Assembly: GCF_900142715.1 (NCBI RefSeq)
Contig: NZ_FRBX01000003.1
Coordinates: forward strand, 310,001 to 374,000
DNA from: Flavobacterium pectinovorum
Lineage (GTDB): Bacteria; Bacteroidota; Bacteroidia; Flavobacteriales; Flavobacteriaceae
Direction of reading: 5' to 3'
DNA length: 64,000 bases
Position numbers and translations under genes: made by a program. The notes beneath the pieces were generated by a model, which ran no database searches, was not told where the DNA came from, and saw nothing but the letters and a program-made list of their open reading frames with translations. Positions 55,188 to 64,000 of the stretch are shown here, piece by piece; position 1 is the stretch's first letter; every line of letters begins with the position of its first letter.

Positions 55188-56993
55188 ATGGCAGATACAA
55201 TCGAAAAAAACGTAACCCGTGGTGGTCAGTTTTTAGTTAAAGAAACAAAGTGCGAAGATATCTTTACACCAGAAGATTTTTCGGAAGAGCAGTTAATGAT
55301 GCGTGACTCTGTGAAAGAGTTTGTAGACAAAGAAATTTGGCCTAACAAAAATCGTTTTGAGAAAAAAGATTACGCTTTTACTGAAGAAAGTATGCGTAAA
55401 GCTGGTGAATTGGGACTTCTTGGAGTTGCTGTTCCTGAAGAATACGGCGGATTAGGAATGGGATTCGTTTCTACAATGTTAGTTTGCGATTACATTTCTG
55501 GTGCTACAGGATCTTTCTCAACTGCTTTTGGTGCACATACAGGTATTGGAACTATGCCAATTACACTTTATGGAACTGAAGAACAAAAGAAAAAATACGT
55601 TCCGAAATTGGCTTCCGGAGAATGGTTTGGAGCTTATTGCTTAACGGAACCAGGCGCAGGATCTGATGCTAACTCAGGAAAAACAAAAGCTGTTTTATCT
55701 GAAGATGGAACGCACTATAAAATTACAGGACAAAAAATGTGGATTTCGAATGCAGGTTTCTGTAGCGTTTTCATCGTTTTTGCCCGTATTGGAGATGATA
55801 AAAACATTACAGGTTTCATCGTAGAAAACGATCCGTCTAACGGGATTTCTATGAATGAAGAAGAGCATAAATTAGGAATCCGTGCATCTTCTACTCGTCA
55901 GGTTTTCTTCAACGAAACGAAAGTTCCTGTTGAAAACATGTTATCGGAAAGAGGAAACGGTTTCAAAATTGCAATGAATGCATTAAATGTTGGTCGTATT
56001 AAATTGGCTGCTGCATGTCTTGACGCTCAAAGAAGAGTTACTTCCGGAGCTGTAAAATATGCTAACGATAGAATTCAGTTTAATACTGCAATTTCATCTT
56101 TTGGAGCTATCCGTTCTAAATTAGCTGAAATGGCAACTAGCGCATATGCCGGAGAAAGTGCTTCTTACAGAGCTGCAAAAGATATTGAAGACAGAATTGC
56201 TGCTCGTGAAGCAGAAGGCACAAGTCATCAGGAAGCTGAATTGAAAGGTGTTGAAGAATATGCTATCGAATGTTCTATTTTGAAAGTAGCAGTTTCTGAG
56301 GATGTGCAAAATTGCGCTGACGAAGGAATTCAGGTTTTTGGTGGAATGGGATTCTCTGAAGACACTCCAATGGAAAGTGCCTGGAGAGATGCTCGTATCG
56401 CTCGTATTTACGAAGGAACAAACGAAATCAACAGAATGCTTTCTGTAGGTATGTTAATCAAAAAAGCAATGAAAGGTCATGTTGATTTACTTGGACCAGC
56501 AATGAAAGTTCAGGAAGAATTAATGGGAATTCCATCTTTTGATACTCCAGATTTCTCTGAATTATTTGCTGAAGAAAAAGGAATCATCGCTAACCTGAAA
56601 AAAGTATTTTTAATGGTTGCCGGAAGTGCAGTTCAAAAATATGGTCCGGATTTGGATTCTCACCAACAGTTATTAATGGCTGCTTCTGATATCTTAATTG
56701 AGATCTATATGGCTGAAAGTACTATTCTTAGAACTGAAAAATTAGCCAAAAATCAAGGTGAAGCTAAAGTACAAGAGCAAATTGCTATGGCAAAATTATA
56801 CTTATACAAAGCTGTAGATATCGTGAACTTAAGAGGAAAAGAAGGAATTGCTTCTTTCTCTGAAGGAGACGAACAACGTATGATGTTAATGGGATTAAAA
56901 CGTTTTACAAAATACACCAACTTGCCAAACGTAGTGGCATTAAGAGAAACAATTACCAATAAATTAGTTGCAGAAAACGAATACTGCTTCTAA
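55188..56993 (+). CDS. fadE: Acyl-CoA dehydrogenase (FadE-like)
   Basis: FAD-dependent acyl-CoA dehydrogenase, first step of beta-oxidation. The 601-residue length fits Bacillus FadE/YusJ, with a C-terminal extension beyond the classic 380-residue core. Motifs: YCLTEPGAGSDANSGKTKA (flavin/substrate region), ITGQKMWISNAGF, GIRASSTRQVFF, and QVFGGMGFSEDTPMESAWRDARIARIYEGTNEI containing the catalytic Glu region. Together with fadN and fadA it completes the cycle except for the ligase. A terminator follows at 57026. Confidence 0.94.
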   Translation: MADTIEKNVTRGGQFLVKETKCEDIFTPEDFSEEQLMMRDSVKEFVDKEIWPNKNRFEKKDYAFTEESMRKAGELGLLGVAVPEEYGGLGMGFVSTMLVCDYISGATGSFSTAFGAHTGIGTMPITLYGTEEQKKKYVPKLASGEWFGAYCLTEPGAGSDANSGKTKAVLSEDGTHYKITGQKMWISNAGFCSVFIVFARIGDDKNITGFIVENDPSNGISMNEEEHKLGIRASSTRQVFFNETKVPVENMLSERGNGFKIAMNALNVGRIKLAAACLDAQRRVTSGAVKYANDRIQFNTAISSFGAIRSKLAEMATSAYAGESASYRAAKDIEDRIAAREAEGTSHQEAELKGVEEYAIECSILKVAVSEDVQNCADEGIQVFGGMGFSEDTPMESAWRDARIARIYEGTNEINRMLSVGMLIKKAMKGHVDLLGPAMKVQEELMGIPSFDTPDFSELFAEEKGIIANLKKVFLMVAGSAVQKYGPDLDSHQQLLMAASDILIEIYMAESTILRTEKLAKNQGEAKVQEQIAMAKLYLYKAVDIVNLRGKEGIASFSEGDEQRMMLMGLKRFTKYTNLPNVVALRETITNKLVAENEYCF

Positions 56994-57025
56994 TATAAAA
57001 ATAGTTTTTAGCTTTTAATTTGTTT

Positions 57026-57066
57026 AAACCCGCACTAATCCGAAACAGTGCGGGTTTATTTTTTTA
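57026..57066 (+). terminator. Terminator of the fad block
   Basis: AAACCCGCACT and AGTGCGGGTTT pair perfectly (11 bp) around a 10-nt loop, followed by a T-rich run, 33 bp after fadE. Confidence 0.85.
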
Positions 57067-57082
57067 TTTTTTATTTTTTTTC

Positions 57083-57208
57083 ACCATATAAGTTATATAA
57101 GTTCATTTAAAAATACTTTGCCGATATTGTTTGCGATTTTAATTACTTATATTTTCTAAAACGCATTTAAAACATATAGCTTATATTTTCTTATATAACT
57201 TATATGGT
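57083..57208. repeat. 126-bp element with perfect 19-bp terminal inverted repeats
   Basis: ACCATATAAGTTATATAAG at 57083-57101 and its exact complement at 57190-57208 bound a gene-free segment upstream of the GH18 gene. The first 28 bases are identical to 9244-9271. A weaker relative (CACATAAGTGATATAAGG) lies near 16087. MITE-like, no ORF. Confidence 0.75.
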
Positions 57209-57318
57209 TTAAACAATCACAAATCTTTATTAAAATTACAATTCTGTTACACATTCTATAGCGATTTTTATATTCTAATGTTTTATATTTAGCATTTCAA
57301 AAAACTAATAGCTTAAAA

Positions 57319-58413
57319 ATGAAACAAATTAACCTGATTGCCCTTTTATTCTTTTGTGCTCTTACTACAAATCTTTTTGCACAAAAGAATAAAAAAATGG
57401 ATATCATTGCTTACTATACTGGTGATGATAAACTAATTAACGAATACGAAGTCAAAAAACTAGATCAAATTATCTTTAGTTTTTGCCATTTAAAAGATGG
57501 AAAACTAAGTGTAGATTCTGCTAAAGATTCTACTACAATTAAACATCTGGTTTCCTTAAAAGCTTCAAATCCACAACTAAAAATTGTGCTGTCACTTGGT
57601 GGCTGGGGAGGTTGCGAACCTTGTTCTGCAGCATTTTCGACTGCTGAAGGAAGATTGAAATTTGCAAAATCCGTAAAAGAAGTAAGTACTTATTTTAAAG
57701 TTGACGGTTTAGATCTTGATTGGGAATATCCTGCGATTGAAGGACTTCCGGGTCATTTATTTCAACCTGCCGACAAACCTAATTTTACGGAATTAATCAA
57801 AATACTGCGTTCTACTTTAGGAAAAAAATACGAATTGAGTTTTGCTGCCGGAGGTTTTCAAAAATATCTTGACGAATCTATCGACTGGAAAGCGATTACG
57901 CCATTAGTAAATCGCATCAATATTATGAGTTACGATTTGGTAAACGGTTATTCTAAAGTTACCGGACATCACACGCCATTATACAGCACAAACCCGAATG
58001 AAGAATCTACAGACAGAGCGGTTACTTTTTTACTAAAACAAGGCGTTCCTGCTGAAAAATTAATTATTGGCGGCGCATTTTATTCTAGAACATGGAAAAA
58101 TGTAGAAAACGTAAACAATGGTCTATACCAAGCTGGAGAACATATTCAGGGCGCTGATTTCAAAAACTTTGCTACAACTTATACAGAAGCAAATGGTTGG
58201 AAATATTTTTATGATGAAAAAGCACAAGCACCATATTGGTATAATGCGGGTACAAAAACATTTGCAACATCTGATGATATTAAGTCTATCAAAGCAAAAA
58301 CAGAATATGTAAAAGCTAAAAAATTAGGCGGAATTATGTTCTGGGAACTTACTTTGGATAGTCCTAAAAACGGAATGGTTAATGCTATTTATGAAGTTAA
58401 AACGGCTAAATAA
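57319..58413 (+). CDS. Secreted GH18 glycoside hydrolase (chitinase-like)
   Basis: A 364-residue enzyme with a Sec signal peptide (1-21, ending LFAQ). The GH18 active-site motif DGLDLDWEYP has Asp129, Asp132, Asp134 and the catalytic acid Glu136. SLGGWGG before it and NIMSYDLV and MFWELTLD after it are the other family signatures. It should act on chitin or related N-acetylglucosamine polymers in the periplasm or outside. There is no C-terminal T9SS sorting domain and no carbohydrate-binding module, so it is probably periplasmic or a surface oligosaccharide hydrolase. Confidence 0.93.
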   Translation: MKQINLIALLFFCALTTNLFAQKNKKMDIIAYYTGDDKLINEYEVKKLDQIIFSFCHLKDGKLSVDSAKDSTTIKHLVSLKASNPQLKIVLSLGGWGGCEPCSAAFSTAEGRLKFAKSVKEVSTYFKVDGLDLDWEYPAIEGLPGHLFQPADKPNFTELIKILRSTLGKKYELSFAAGGFQKYLDESIDWKAITPLVNRINIMSYDLVNGYSKVTGHHTPLYSTNPNEESTDRAVTFLLKQGVPAEKLIIGGAFYSRTWKNVENVNNGLYQAGEHIQGADFKNFATTYTEANGWKYFYDEKAQAPYWYNAGTKTFATSDDIKSIKAKTEYVKAKKLGGIMFWELTLDSPKNGMVNAIYEVKTAK

Positions 58414-58430
58414 ATTCATTTAAAAGAATA

Positions 58431-58468
58431 AAAAACGGCAGTTGTCTTAGAGATAACTGCCGTTTTTT
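58431..58468. terminator. Bidirectional terminator
   Basis: AAAAACGGCAGTT and AACTGCCGTTTTT pair perfectly (13 bp) with an 11-nt loop between the convergent GH18 and DUF4251 genes. Confidence 0.9.
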
Positions 58469-58986
58469 TATTTTTTAGTTTCTCTCTCTTTCGGAGCTCG
58501 AATTCTTCCATCGTAAGAAATGGATGCTCTGTTATTACTATTGATACTAACCGATGTACCGCCATCATAAAAAATAGTAAACAAAAGATCATACACATCA
58601 TTTGTTCCCTTAACGGTTGTTTTGATCAGGTATTTTTTCCCCTTTTGTTCTACTTTGATGTTTTCTGGTTTTCCTTCAAATTTTATTCCGCCATCAGATC
58701 CATAACCTACGTTGAATGCTCTTCCAAAAAAAGGTAAATCGCAAACTACATTTTCTGAAGTAAATTTTATAAAATAGGTATTGTAATCTAAATTAAGCAT
58801 TCTGGTTCCTTGCGGATAAGCTTTCTCTGCATCAAAAACAAAATTTTTAGAATTGATAAGTGCTTCAATTTCTTTTTGTTTTTGAAGTTCTTTTTCTTGT
58901 TTTAATTCTTTTTTGGTTTTTTCCTGTGCAAAACCATCAAAGCTAAAGAAACAAAACAGCATCAATAAAATGGCTACCCTTTTCAT
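58468..58986 (-). CDS. DUF4251 domain-containing periplasmic protein
   Basis: A 172-residue protein with a signal peptide (1-20, ending GFAQ), a Lys/Glu-rich helix (22-45) and a beta-rich domain (NSKNFVFDAEKAYPQG, VVCDLPFFGRAFNVGYGSDGGIKFEG), as in DUF4251. The family is found in Bacteroidetes and has no known role. Its ATG lies 5 bp after the META-domain gene stop, so the two are one operon. Confidence 0.85.
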   Translation of the reverse strand: MKRVAILLMLFCFFSFDGFAQEKTKKELKQEKELQKQKEIEALINSKNFVFDAEKAYPQGTRMLNLDYNTYFIKFTSENVVCDLPFFGRAFNVGYGSDGGIKFEGKPENIKVEQKGKKYLIKTTVKGTNDVYDLLFTIFYDGGTSVSINSNNRASISYDGRIRAPKERETKK

Positions 58987-58991
58987 GATTT

Positions 58992-59417
58992 CTATTTTTT
59001 AGTGAATCGCATCATGGCAATATCACCGGAAATTAAATTCAGTGTTTTGCCATCATCTGTAATATCGTACGAAGTTATTTTTTGCAGTGTATTCATATAC
59101 GTCTGCTCCCCTTGCCCATCTCCACACATCATTTTGGTCATTGCCATTGGTTGTGTAAAATCAATTTTGTTACCGTCAACGCTCAATTTTCCTGTGTATG
59201 AATTACAGCTGCTATTACCCGAAACACGGTTTTCTTTTGAGTCAAAAACTATTGTTGGTTTTTTATTTGGGTATAAACCATCAAAAGCAATTCTTGGTCC
59301 TGAAATATAATTGAGTTCCCAGGTTCCGTCAAGTTTAGAAACTGTACCTGTTTTTGTGCATTTACATGAGATCAATACAAGCCCTAAAAAAACTAAAATT
59401 AAAGCATTCTTTATCAT
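58992..59417 (-). CDS. META-domain lipoprotein (HslJ-like)
   Basis: A 141-residue lipoprotein (signal peptide ending VLISC, lipidated Cys18) with a META domain: LDGTWELNYISG, VSGNSSCNSYTGKLSV, MTKMMCGDGQGEQTYMNTLQKITSYDI. META/HslJ proteins are linked to heat or novobiocin stress in E. coli, with unclear mechanism. First gene of a two-gene operon with the DUF4251 gene. Confidence 0.9.
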   Translation of the reverse strand: MIKNALILVFLGLVLISCKCTKTGTVSKLDGTWELNYISGPRIAFDGLYPNKKPTIVFDSKENRVSGNSSCNSYTGKLSVDGNKIDFTQPMAMTKMMCGDGQGEQTYMNTLQKITSYDITDDGKTLNLISGDIAMMRFTKK

Positions 59418-59606
59418 AATATTACTGATTAAATTAAAAATTTCAATTGAATTATTTACGTAAAAATCGTACCTAGAACCGAATCATTTTTATAAAAACA
59501 GGAACAAAGCAAAACCAATAGTTTTGGTTTTTTTTAACTTTTGGCCTCAGAGAGTTTCAGTAATTTTATGCTAAATTTACTTATTATTTAATTAAATGCC
59601 TTAAAA

Positions 59607-60134
59607 ATGAAAAAAATAATCCTCTCTTTCGCTATAATTACAGCCTTAATTGTTGGTTGTAAAACAAGTACAAAATCAAATGATGCTAAAACTTTAACAG
59701 TTGCACTCGAGCCAAAAAGTGGCAGCACTGTTACCGGAACAGCAACTTTTACTGAGAAAAATGGAAAAGTAACATTTACAGCAAAAATGGCCGGATTACA
59801 ACCCGGAGTTCACGCTATACACATTCACGAAAAAGCAGATTGTTCTGCTGCTGATGCAAGTTCTGCAGGTGGACACTGGAATCCAACGTTTAAAAAGCAC
59901 GGAAAATGGGGAGTTGGAGAGTATCACAAAGGTGATATCGGAAACTTTACCGCAGATGCCCAAGGTAATGGTTCTATCACATTGACTACTGACGAATGGT
60001 GTATCGGCTGTGAAGATGAAACAAAAAATATACTAGGAAAAGGTTTAATCGTGCATCAGGGAACGGATGATTTTACCACTCAGCCTACCGGAAACGCAGG
60101 CGGTCGAGCGGCTTGTGCAGGAATTATCAAGTAA
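59607..60134 (+). CDS. sodC: Cu/Zn superoxide dismutase lipoprotein
   Basis: Converts superoxide to hydrogen peroxide and oxygen outside the cytoplasm. The 175-residue protein is a lipoprotein (lipobox ALIVGC, Cys18). Copper and zinc ligands are seen in HAIHIHEKADC, GGHWNPTFKKHG and GEYHKGDIGN, the final copper ligand in LIVHQGTDD, and the structural disulfide partner Cys in GRAACAGII. A weak hairpin (60141-60177) follows. Confidence 0.94.
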   Translation: MKKIILSFAIITALIVGCKTSTKSNDAKTLTVALEPKSGSTVTGTATFTEKNGKVTFTAKMAGLQPGVHAIHIHEKADCSAADASSAGGHWNPTFKKHGKWGVGEYHKGDIGNFTADAQGNGSITLTTDEWCIGCEDETKNILGKGLIVHQGTDDFTTQPTGNAGGRAACAGIIK

Positions 60135-60140
60135 AAACAT

Positions 60141-60177
60141 AATAACCACTATTTTTTCACAAAATTTAGTGGTTATT
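60141..60177 (+). terminator. Weak terminator of sodC
   Basis: AATAACCACTA and TAGTGGTTATT pair perfectly (11 bp) around a 15-nt loop, with little T run. Confidence 0.5.
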
Positions 60178-60240
60178 TCATTTAAAATTTAAACATACCA
60201 CAAGAAAAAGATATAGCTTTGTAGCCTCAAACTAGTAATA

Positions 60241-61443
60241 ATGATTAACCCATCGGCACCCGGCTGGATCGATAAATTCTTTAGCGAACAAAAGTTTTCA
60301 GAAGCAATTCCTTTTGAAACTGTGGATTCTTTTTACTACAAAGTAAGAGAAACCGGCTTTATCTATGGGCACATTATTTCTATTGATTCTCAAATTCCAA
60401 TTCCGATAAAAGGCTGGTTTAAAACTGAAATTTCTAAAATTGCCTTATTGAATACTTTATACGGTGTTTTTTGTTTAGAAAAAAGAAATTCCGAACCAAA
60501 GAATTTTATTGCAGAAGTTTTAAGGTTTTACAATGAAATGAATCCTGAAGGCTTTAATCTTTTTAAAATTTTACTTCCGAAAGATACTCCTTCCCTTTCT
60601 TTAGAAAATATAATCGATGAAAGAGTTCAGACTAATGATAGTATTATTAGTAAAAACTTTTCGCATTTGGTAACCAACGCTTTGTTGTTTATTGATGTTT
60701 TGGCTTTCAGACAGTATTTGGCTCATGGTGAAATTCCGGAGAAGTATTTAAAACGAATTGAAGAAACGGTGCTTGGTATTGTTGGTTTGGCATTAAAAAC
60801 GAAAACAGTAAAATCACAGCATGACGATTTATTGATTAAACTTTTTGAGGCTTCTATTCGCTATTCAAAATTTTCAAAAGTTACTGTTGAGACTTTAGAA
60901 ACCTTGCAATTGGATTATTTCATCAACAGATTAGAGCAATACTATTTGATAGATATGGCAGGAATGGCTTTATGGAGCGATGGTGTTGTAGAAAATGAAG
61001 AAGCTTATTTTCTATATTCATTAGGATCGATGTTGCGCGTTTCTGATAATTTTGTAACACAAAGTATTGATACTACACATAGTTTTATTACAACCCATAA
61101 ACATAAAATTCCTTATTTTAATTACTCAAATCCGGTAAAACATTTTTACGACCAAATGACGCATACGGTTGTAAAACTGATTATAAGAAACAAAAACAGA
61201 CTTGTTAGGGAAATTGTTCAAAGCAAAGAATTAATGGTTCTTTTGGCTTATTCTACAACGAGGGATCTGGATGCGAAAGAAAAGAAAAAAGTAAAAAAAC
61301 AGCTTTTGGATATCTGTAAAACGATCCCGTCGCTTACTATATTTTTACTTCCGGGAGGAAGTTTGTTGTTACCGATTTTAATCAAGTTTATTCCAACCAT
61401 GTTACCATCGGCATTTAACGAAAACCTGGACGAAAACGAATAA
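60241..61443 (+). CDS. LETM1-related biofilm-associated protein
   Basis: A 400-residue protein of the Bacteroidetes family usually called LETM1-related biofilm-associated protein. The central part (ALWSDGVVENEEAYFLYSLGSMLRVSDNFV) resembles a TerB-like helical domain. The C-terminus (LLDICKTIPSLTIFLLPGGSLLLPILIKFIPTMLPSAFNE) resembles the ribosome-binding/membrane region of mitochondrial LETM1. The biofilm link is by annotation tradition and is not evident from sequence. A TAGCTTTG -7-like box lies at 60214-60221. Confidence 0.8.
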   Translation: MINPSAPGWIDKFFSEQKFSEAIPFETVDSFYYKVRETGFIYGHIISIDSQIPIPIKGWFKTEISKIALLNTLYGVFCLEKRNSEPKNFIAEVLRFYNEMNPEGFNLFKILLPKDTPSLSLENIIDERVQTNDSIISKNFSHLVTNALLFIDVLAFRQYLAHGEIPEKYLKRIEETVLGIVGLALKTKTVKSQHDDLLIKLFEASIRYSKFSKVTVETLETLQLDYFINRLEQYYLIDMAGMALWSDGVVENEEAYFLYSLGSMLRVSDNFVTQSIDTTHSFITTHKHKIPYFNYSNPVKHFYDQMTHTVVKLIIRNKNRLVREIVQSKELMVLLAYSTTRDLDAKEKKKVKKQLLDICKTIPSLTIFLLPGGSLLLPILIKFIPTMLPSAFNENLDENE

Positions 61444-61446
61444 AAA

Positions 61447-61475
61447 AAAATCGCCCTTTTGAGGCGATTTTTTAT
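61447..61475. terminator. Bidirectional terminator
   Basis: AAAATCGCC and GGCGATTTT pair around a 7-nt loop with T and A runs on both sides, between the convergent LETM1-related and carbonic anhydrase genes. Confidence 0.85.
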
Positions 61476-61478
61476 TTC

Positions 61479-62117
61479 TTATAAATTACTAAGCTGGTAA
61501 ACTTCATCTAATTCATCATTCGAAGCAATATTTACATTCAAATCGGTTACAAAACCAGAATTTAAACCGTAAACCCATCCGTGAAGCATTAAATCCTGAC
61601 CGTTTTTCCAGGCACCTTGTACAATTGATGTTTTGGCTAAGTTGTAAACTTGTTCTTTGGCATTAATTTCAACAAAAGCATTAAAACGCTCTGTTTCATC
61701 TTCAATTGAATTTAAATATTTATCATGTAAACGATATTCATCTTTAATATGACGAATCCAGTTATCAATAATTCCAACAGACATATTTCCCATTGCAGCT
61801 TTTACACCACCACAACCGTAATGTCCGCAAACAATAACGTGTTTTACTTTCAAAACATTTACTGCATAATCCAAAACACTTAGCATATTCATATCAGAGT
61901 GTACGACCATGTTGGCAATATTTCTGTGTACAAAAACTTCACCCGGTTTAGCACCAATAATTTCGTTTGCAGGAACGCGGCTGTCAGAACATCCAATCCA
62001 TAATAATGGCGGTGTTTGTCCTTTTGCTAAATCTGCGAAATAATTTGGGTCTAATGCTAATGATTTTTCTACCCATTCTTTATTGTTGTCTAATAATTTT
62101 TGATAAAATTCTCTCAT
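61479..62117 (-). CDS. can: Beta-class carbonic anhydrase
   Basis: Interconverts CO2 and bicarbonate. At 212 residues it has the zinc ligands Cys43 (GCSDSRVP, with the Asp45-Arg47 dyad), His99 and Cys102 (CGHYGCGGVKAA), the EVFVHRNIAN segment and the C-terminal LHGWVYGLNSGFV. It lies 126 bp downstream of a SulP transporter gene on the same strand; a bicarbonate supply unit is likely. Confidence 0.96.
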   Translation of the reverse strand: MREFYQKLLDNNKEWVEKSLALDPNYFADLAKGQTPPLLWIGCSDSRVPANEIIGAKPGEVFVHRNIANMVVHSDMNMLSVLDYAVNVLKVKHVIVCGHYGCGGVKAAMGNMSVGIIDNWIRHIKDEYRLHDKYLNSIEDETERFNAFVEINAKEQVYNLAKTSIVQGAWKNGQDLMLHGWVYGLNSGFVTDLNVNIASNDELDEVYQLSNL

Positions 62118-62243
62118 AATGTATTACTATTTTATAATGGCATTTATAGTGTCTAAAAATATCAATAAAGACTACTTTTTGTAAAGTTACCTAAATTCTG
62201 ATATTTCTTCACTTTAGAAATACCTAAAATTTATTTAATTGTT

Positions 62244-63893
62244 TTAAAATTGTTCTTTTGTAACTTCTTTCTTAACCAGCGCTCTTTTTGCAACATCATA
62301 ATAATGTTCAATCGAAACGTGATTGTTATTATCCGGCGTATTTTCTAATTCATACGCTTTTTTGAAACCTTTCAGTTTCACCTTAATATTTTCGTCAATT
62401 GCACGTGTTTCTTTAAACTCGCGAATTAAATCAAGAACATCATGAGCAATATATTCCGTATCATGAGCATTGATGATTACTTTTGAATTTTCAGGAATTT
62501 CACTCAATGTTAATTTAATTGCCGCTTTGTTCAAAAATGAAACTTCCTGCGCCAAATCGATATGAATAACATCTCCGTCTTCGTATTCTTCCTTTTTAAA
62601 GCTGTAGGCTCTTTTCAGGTTTCCTCTCAATACAAAAATAATACTGATGATGATTCCTAATGCCACACCTTTTAATAAATCGGTCGCTACAACAAATACT
62701 AAAGTGGCAATAAAGGGCACAAACTGATATTTTCCTTTTTCCCAGAAATGGAAAAACGTTGCAGGTTTTGCTAATTTATATCCAACTAAAATCAAAACAG
62801 TTGCTAAAGTAGCCAACGGAATTTTGTTTAAAAGTGCCGGAATAGACAAAACACTTACTAATAAAAGTACACCGTGAATAATTGCCGACATTTTAGATTT
62901 TGCCCCGGCATTGTTATTTGCTGAAGATCTTACCACAACAGATGTCATTGGCAAACCTCCTAAAAGTGAACTTACTATATTACCAATTCCCTGAGCTCTA
63001 AGTTCAACATTGGTATCAGTATAACGTTTTTGAACGTCCATTCTATCTGAAGCCTCAATACACAACAAAGTTTCGATAGAAGCAACAATAGCGATGGTAA
63101 CACCAACAACCCAAACCTGTGGATTTGTTACGGCAGAAAAATTTGGCGTAACTATAATAGATTTAAATTCATCAAAAGATTTTGGAACTGGCAGAGAAAC
63201 CAAATGTTCTTTTGCAATTGCCAAAGAGCTTCCGGTAGCAATAAAAATTTCATTTAAGACTACTCCTAAAATAACAGCAATAAGCGCGCCCGGAACTAAT
63301 TTTAATCGCTTTAAGAAAGGAACTTTATCCCAGGAAATTAAAATCGCCAGCGAAATTAATGAAATAACCACTGCTCCTAACTGAATATGATTGATAACAT
63401 CGAATAAAAATGAAAATGAATTGCTTCCATCATTTTGAATAAATGCCTGATCGCCTTCAAAATCAGCATCGTAACCAAAAGCATGCGGAATTTGTTTTAG
63501 GATAATAATGATACCAATACCTGCTAACATTCCTTCGATAACATTGGTTGGAAAATAGTTTGAAATACTTCCGGCTTTTAAAAATCCTAATGCTAACTGA
63601 ATTGCCCCGGCAATAAAAACAGACATTAAAAATACATCGAAGGCACCAAAATCAGTGATTGCGGTTAAAACTATAGCTGTTAAACCAGCTGCGGGACCAG
63701 ATACACTAACATGTGACTGGCTTAAAAACCCAACCACAATACCACCAATAACACCTGCGATAATTCCAGAAAATAAAGGCGCTCCAGAAGCCATTGCAAT
63801 ACCTAAACACAACGGAAGAGCCACCAAAAAAACCACTAAACCTGAAGCAAAATCAGATTTAAGGTTGGCAAAAAGATTAATTTTTTTTGACAT
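62244..63893 (-). CDS. SulP family anion transporter (probable bicarbonate)
   Basis: A 549-residue inner-membrane transporter with about 12 hydrophobic segments in the first 430 residues (DFASGLVVFLVALPLCLGIAMASGAPLFSGIIAGVIGG, SVSGPAAGLTA, FLMSVFIAGAIQLALGFLKAG) and a cytoplasmic STAS-like C-terminal domain. SulP proteins carry sulfate, bicarbonate or other anions. The adjacent carbonic anhydrase favours bicarbonate (context inference). Start ATG at 63893 gives the usual MSKKINLFANLKSDF. Confidence 0.92.
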   Translation of the reverse strand: MSKKINLFANLKSDFASGLVVFLVALPLCLGIAMASGAPLFSGIIAGVIGGIVVGFLSQSHVSVSGPAAGLTAIVLTAITDFGAFDVFLMSVFIAGAIQLALGFLKAGSISNYFPTNVIEGMLAGIGIIIILKQIPHAFGYDADFEGDQAFIQNDGSNSFSFLFDVINHIQLGAVVISLISLAILISWDKVPFLKRLKLVPGALIAVILGVVLNEIFIATGSSLAIAKEHLVSLPVPKSFDEFKSIIVTPNFSAVTNPQVWVVGVTIAIVASIETLLCIEASDRMDVQKRYTDTNVELRAQGIGNIVSSLLGGLPMTSVVVRSSANNNAGAKSKMSAIIHGVLLLVSVLSIPALLNKIPLATLATVLILVGYKLAKPATFFHFWEKGKYQFVPFIATLVFVVATDLLKGVALGIIISIIFVLRGNLKRAYSFKKEEYEDGDVIHIDLAQEVSFLNKAAIKLTLSEIPENSKVIINAHDTEYIAHDVLDLIREFKETRAIDENIKVKLKGFKKAYELENTPDNNNHVSIEHYYDVAKRALVKKEVTKEQF

Positions 63894-64000
63894 AATACAA
63901 TACTAATAATTGATACATAAAAGATCTACTGTATTTATGATAGAATACAGTTTTTTAAATAATCGGAAGTATTATGACAAGTTGGGAGGTGGAGCAAAAA

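Overview
The window looks like a chromosomal segment of a Flavobacterium-type Bacteroidetes. The DNA is AT-rich. Promoter-like sites fit the Bacteroidetes form (TTG then TAnnTTTG), translation starts sit in A-rich rather than Shine-Dalgarno contexts, and the gene set includes T9SS cargo with C-terminal sorting domains, a PorP/SprF protein beside a giant PKD/SprB-repeat protein, bacillithiol synthesis (BshB1) and a LETM1-related biofilm protein. Species cannot be fixed from sequence reading alone.

Layout: 1-9.2 kb holds panB, an RluA-family pseudouridine synthase, an aldehyde dehydrogenase, a membrane protein, a large hybrid histidine kinase and a YpfJ-like metallopeptidase. 9.2-9.7 kb is a repeat-rich gap ending in tRNA-His(GTG). 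9.8-12.2 kb (minus) carries bshB1, an isochorismate synthase and a hotdog thioesterase. 12.4-23.3 kb (plus) carries a beta-helix lipoprotein, a T9SS-secreted endonuclease I, purL and a long-chain acyl-CoA ligase, with a broken small gene on the minus strand at 20.25-20.52 kb. 23.3-25.1 kb holds a stand-alone kinase-like protein and a YwqK-like lipoprotein.

25.4-50.2 kb is the most interesting part, an RNA-repair/conflict neighbourhood. It starts with a WGR protein and a SWIM protein (plus). A tight four-gene minus-strand operon follows, in which two RlaP-type nucleotidyltransferases bracket a PD-(D/E)xK nuclease-like protein and a large helical protein. Next come TatD, the RNA ligase RtcB, a HEPN-like protein, an AbiV-family protein and a large RING/TerD-like protein. 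The leader of the RING gene contains five copies of a 20-nt RNA motif interlaced with tRNA-like pieces. A 19-bp inverted repeat (TGCGCAA-N5-TTGCGCA) occurs before the HEPN gene, before the tRNA-like array and before a WYL-domain regulator at 49.2 kb, which suggests one regulon. An HD phosphohydrolase and the T9SS sprF/sprB-like pair lie between the array and the regulator.

50.4-57.0 kb is a fatty-acid beta-oxidation block: a MarR regulator, then fadN-, fadA- and fadE-like genes interrupted by an S23/four-helix-bundle gene. 57.3-63.9 kb holds a GH18 enzyme, DUF4251 and META proteins, a Cu/Zn superoxide dismutase lipoprotein, a LETM1-related protein, and a carbonic anhydrase/SulP transporter pair that probably handles bicarbonate. 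Gaps are full of palindromic dispersed repeats, one of which lies in frame inside purL.
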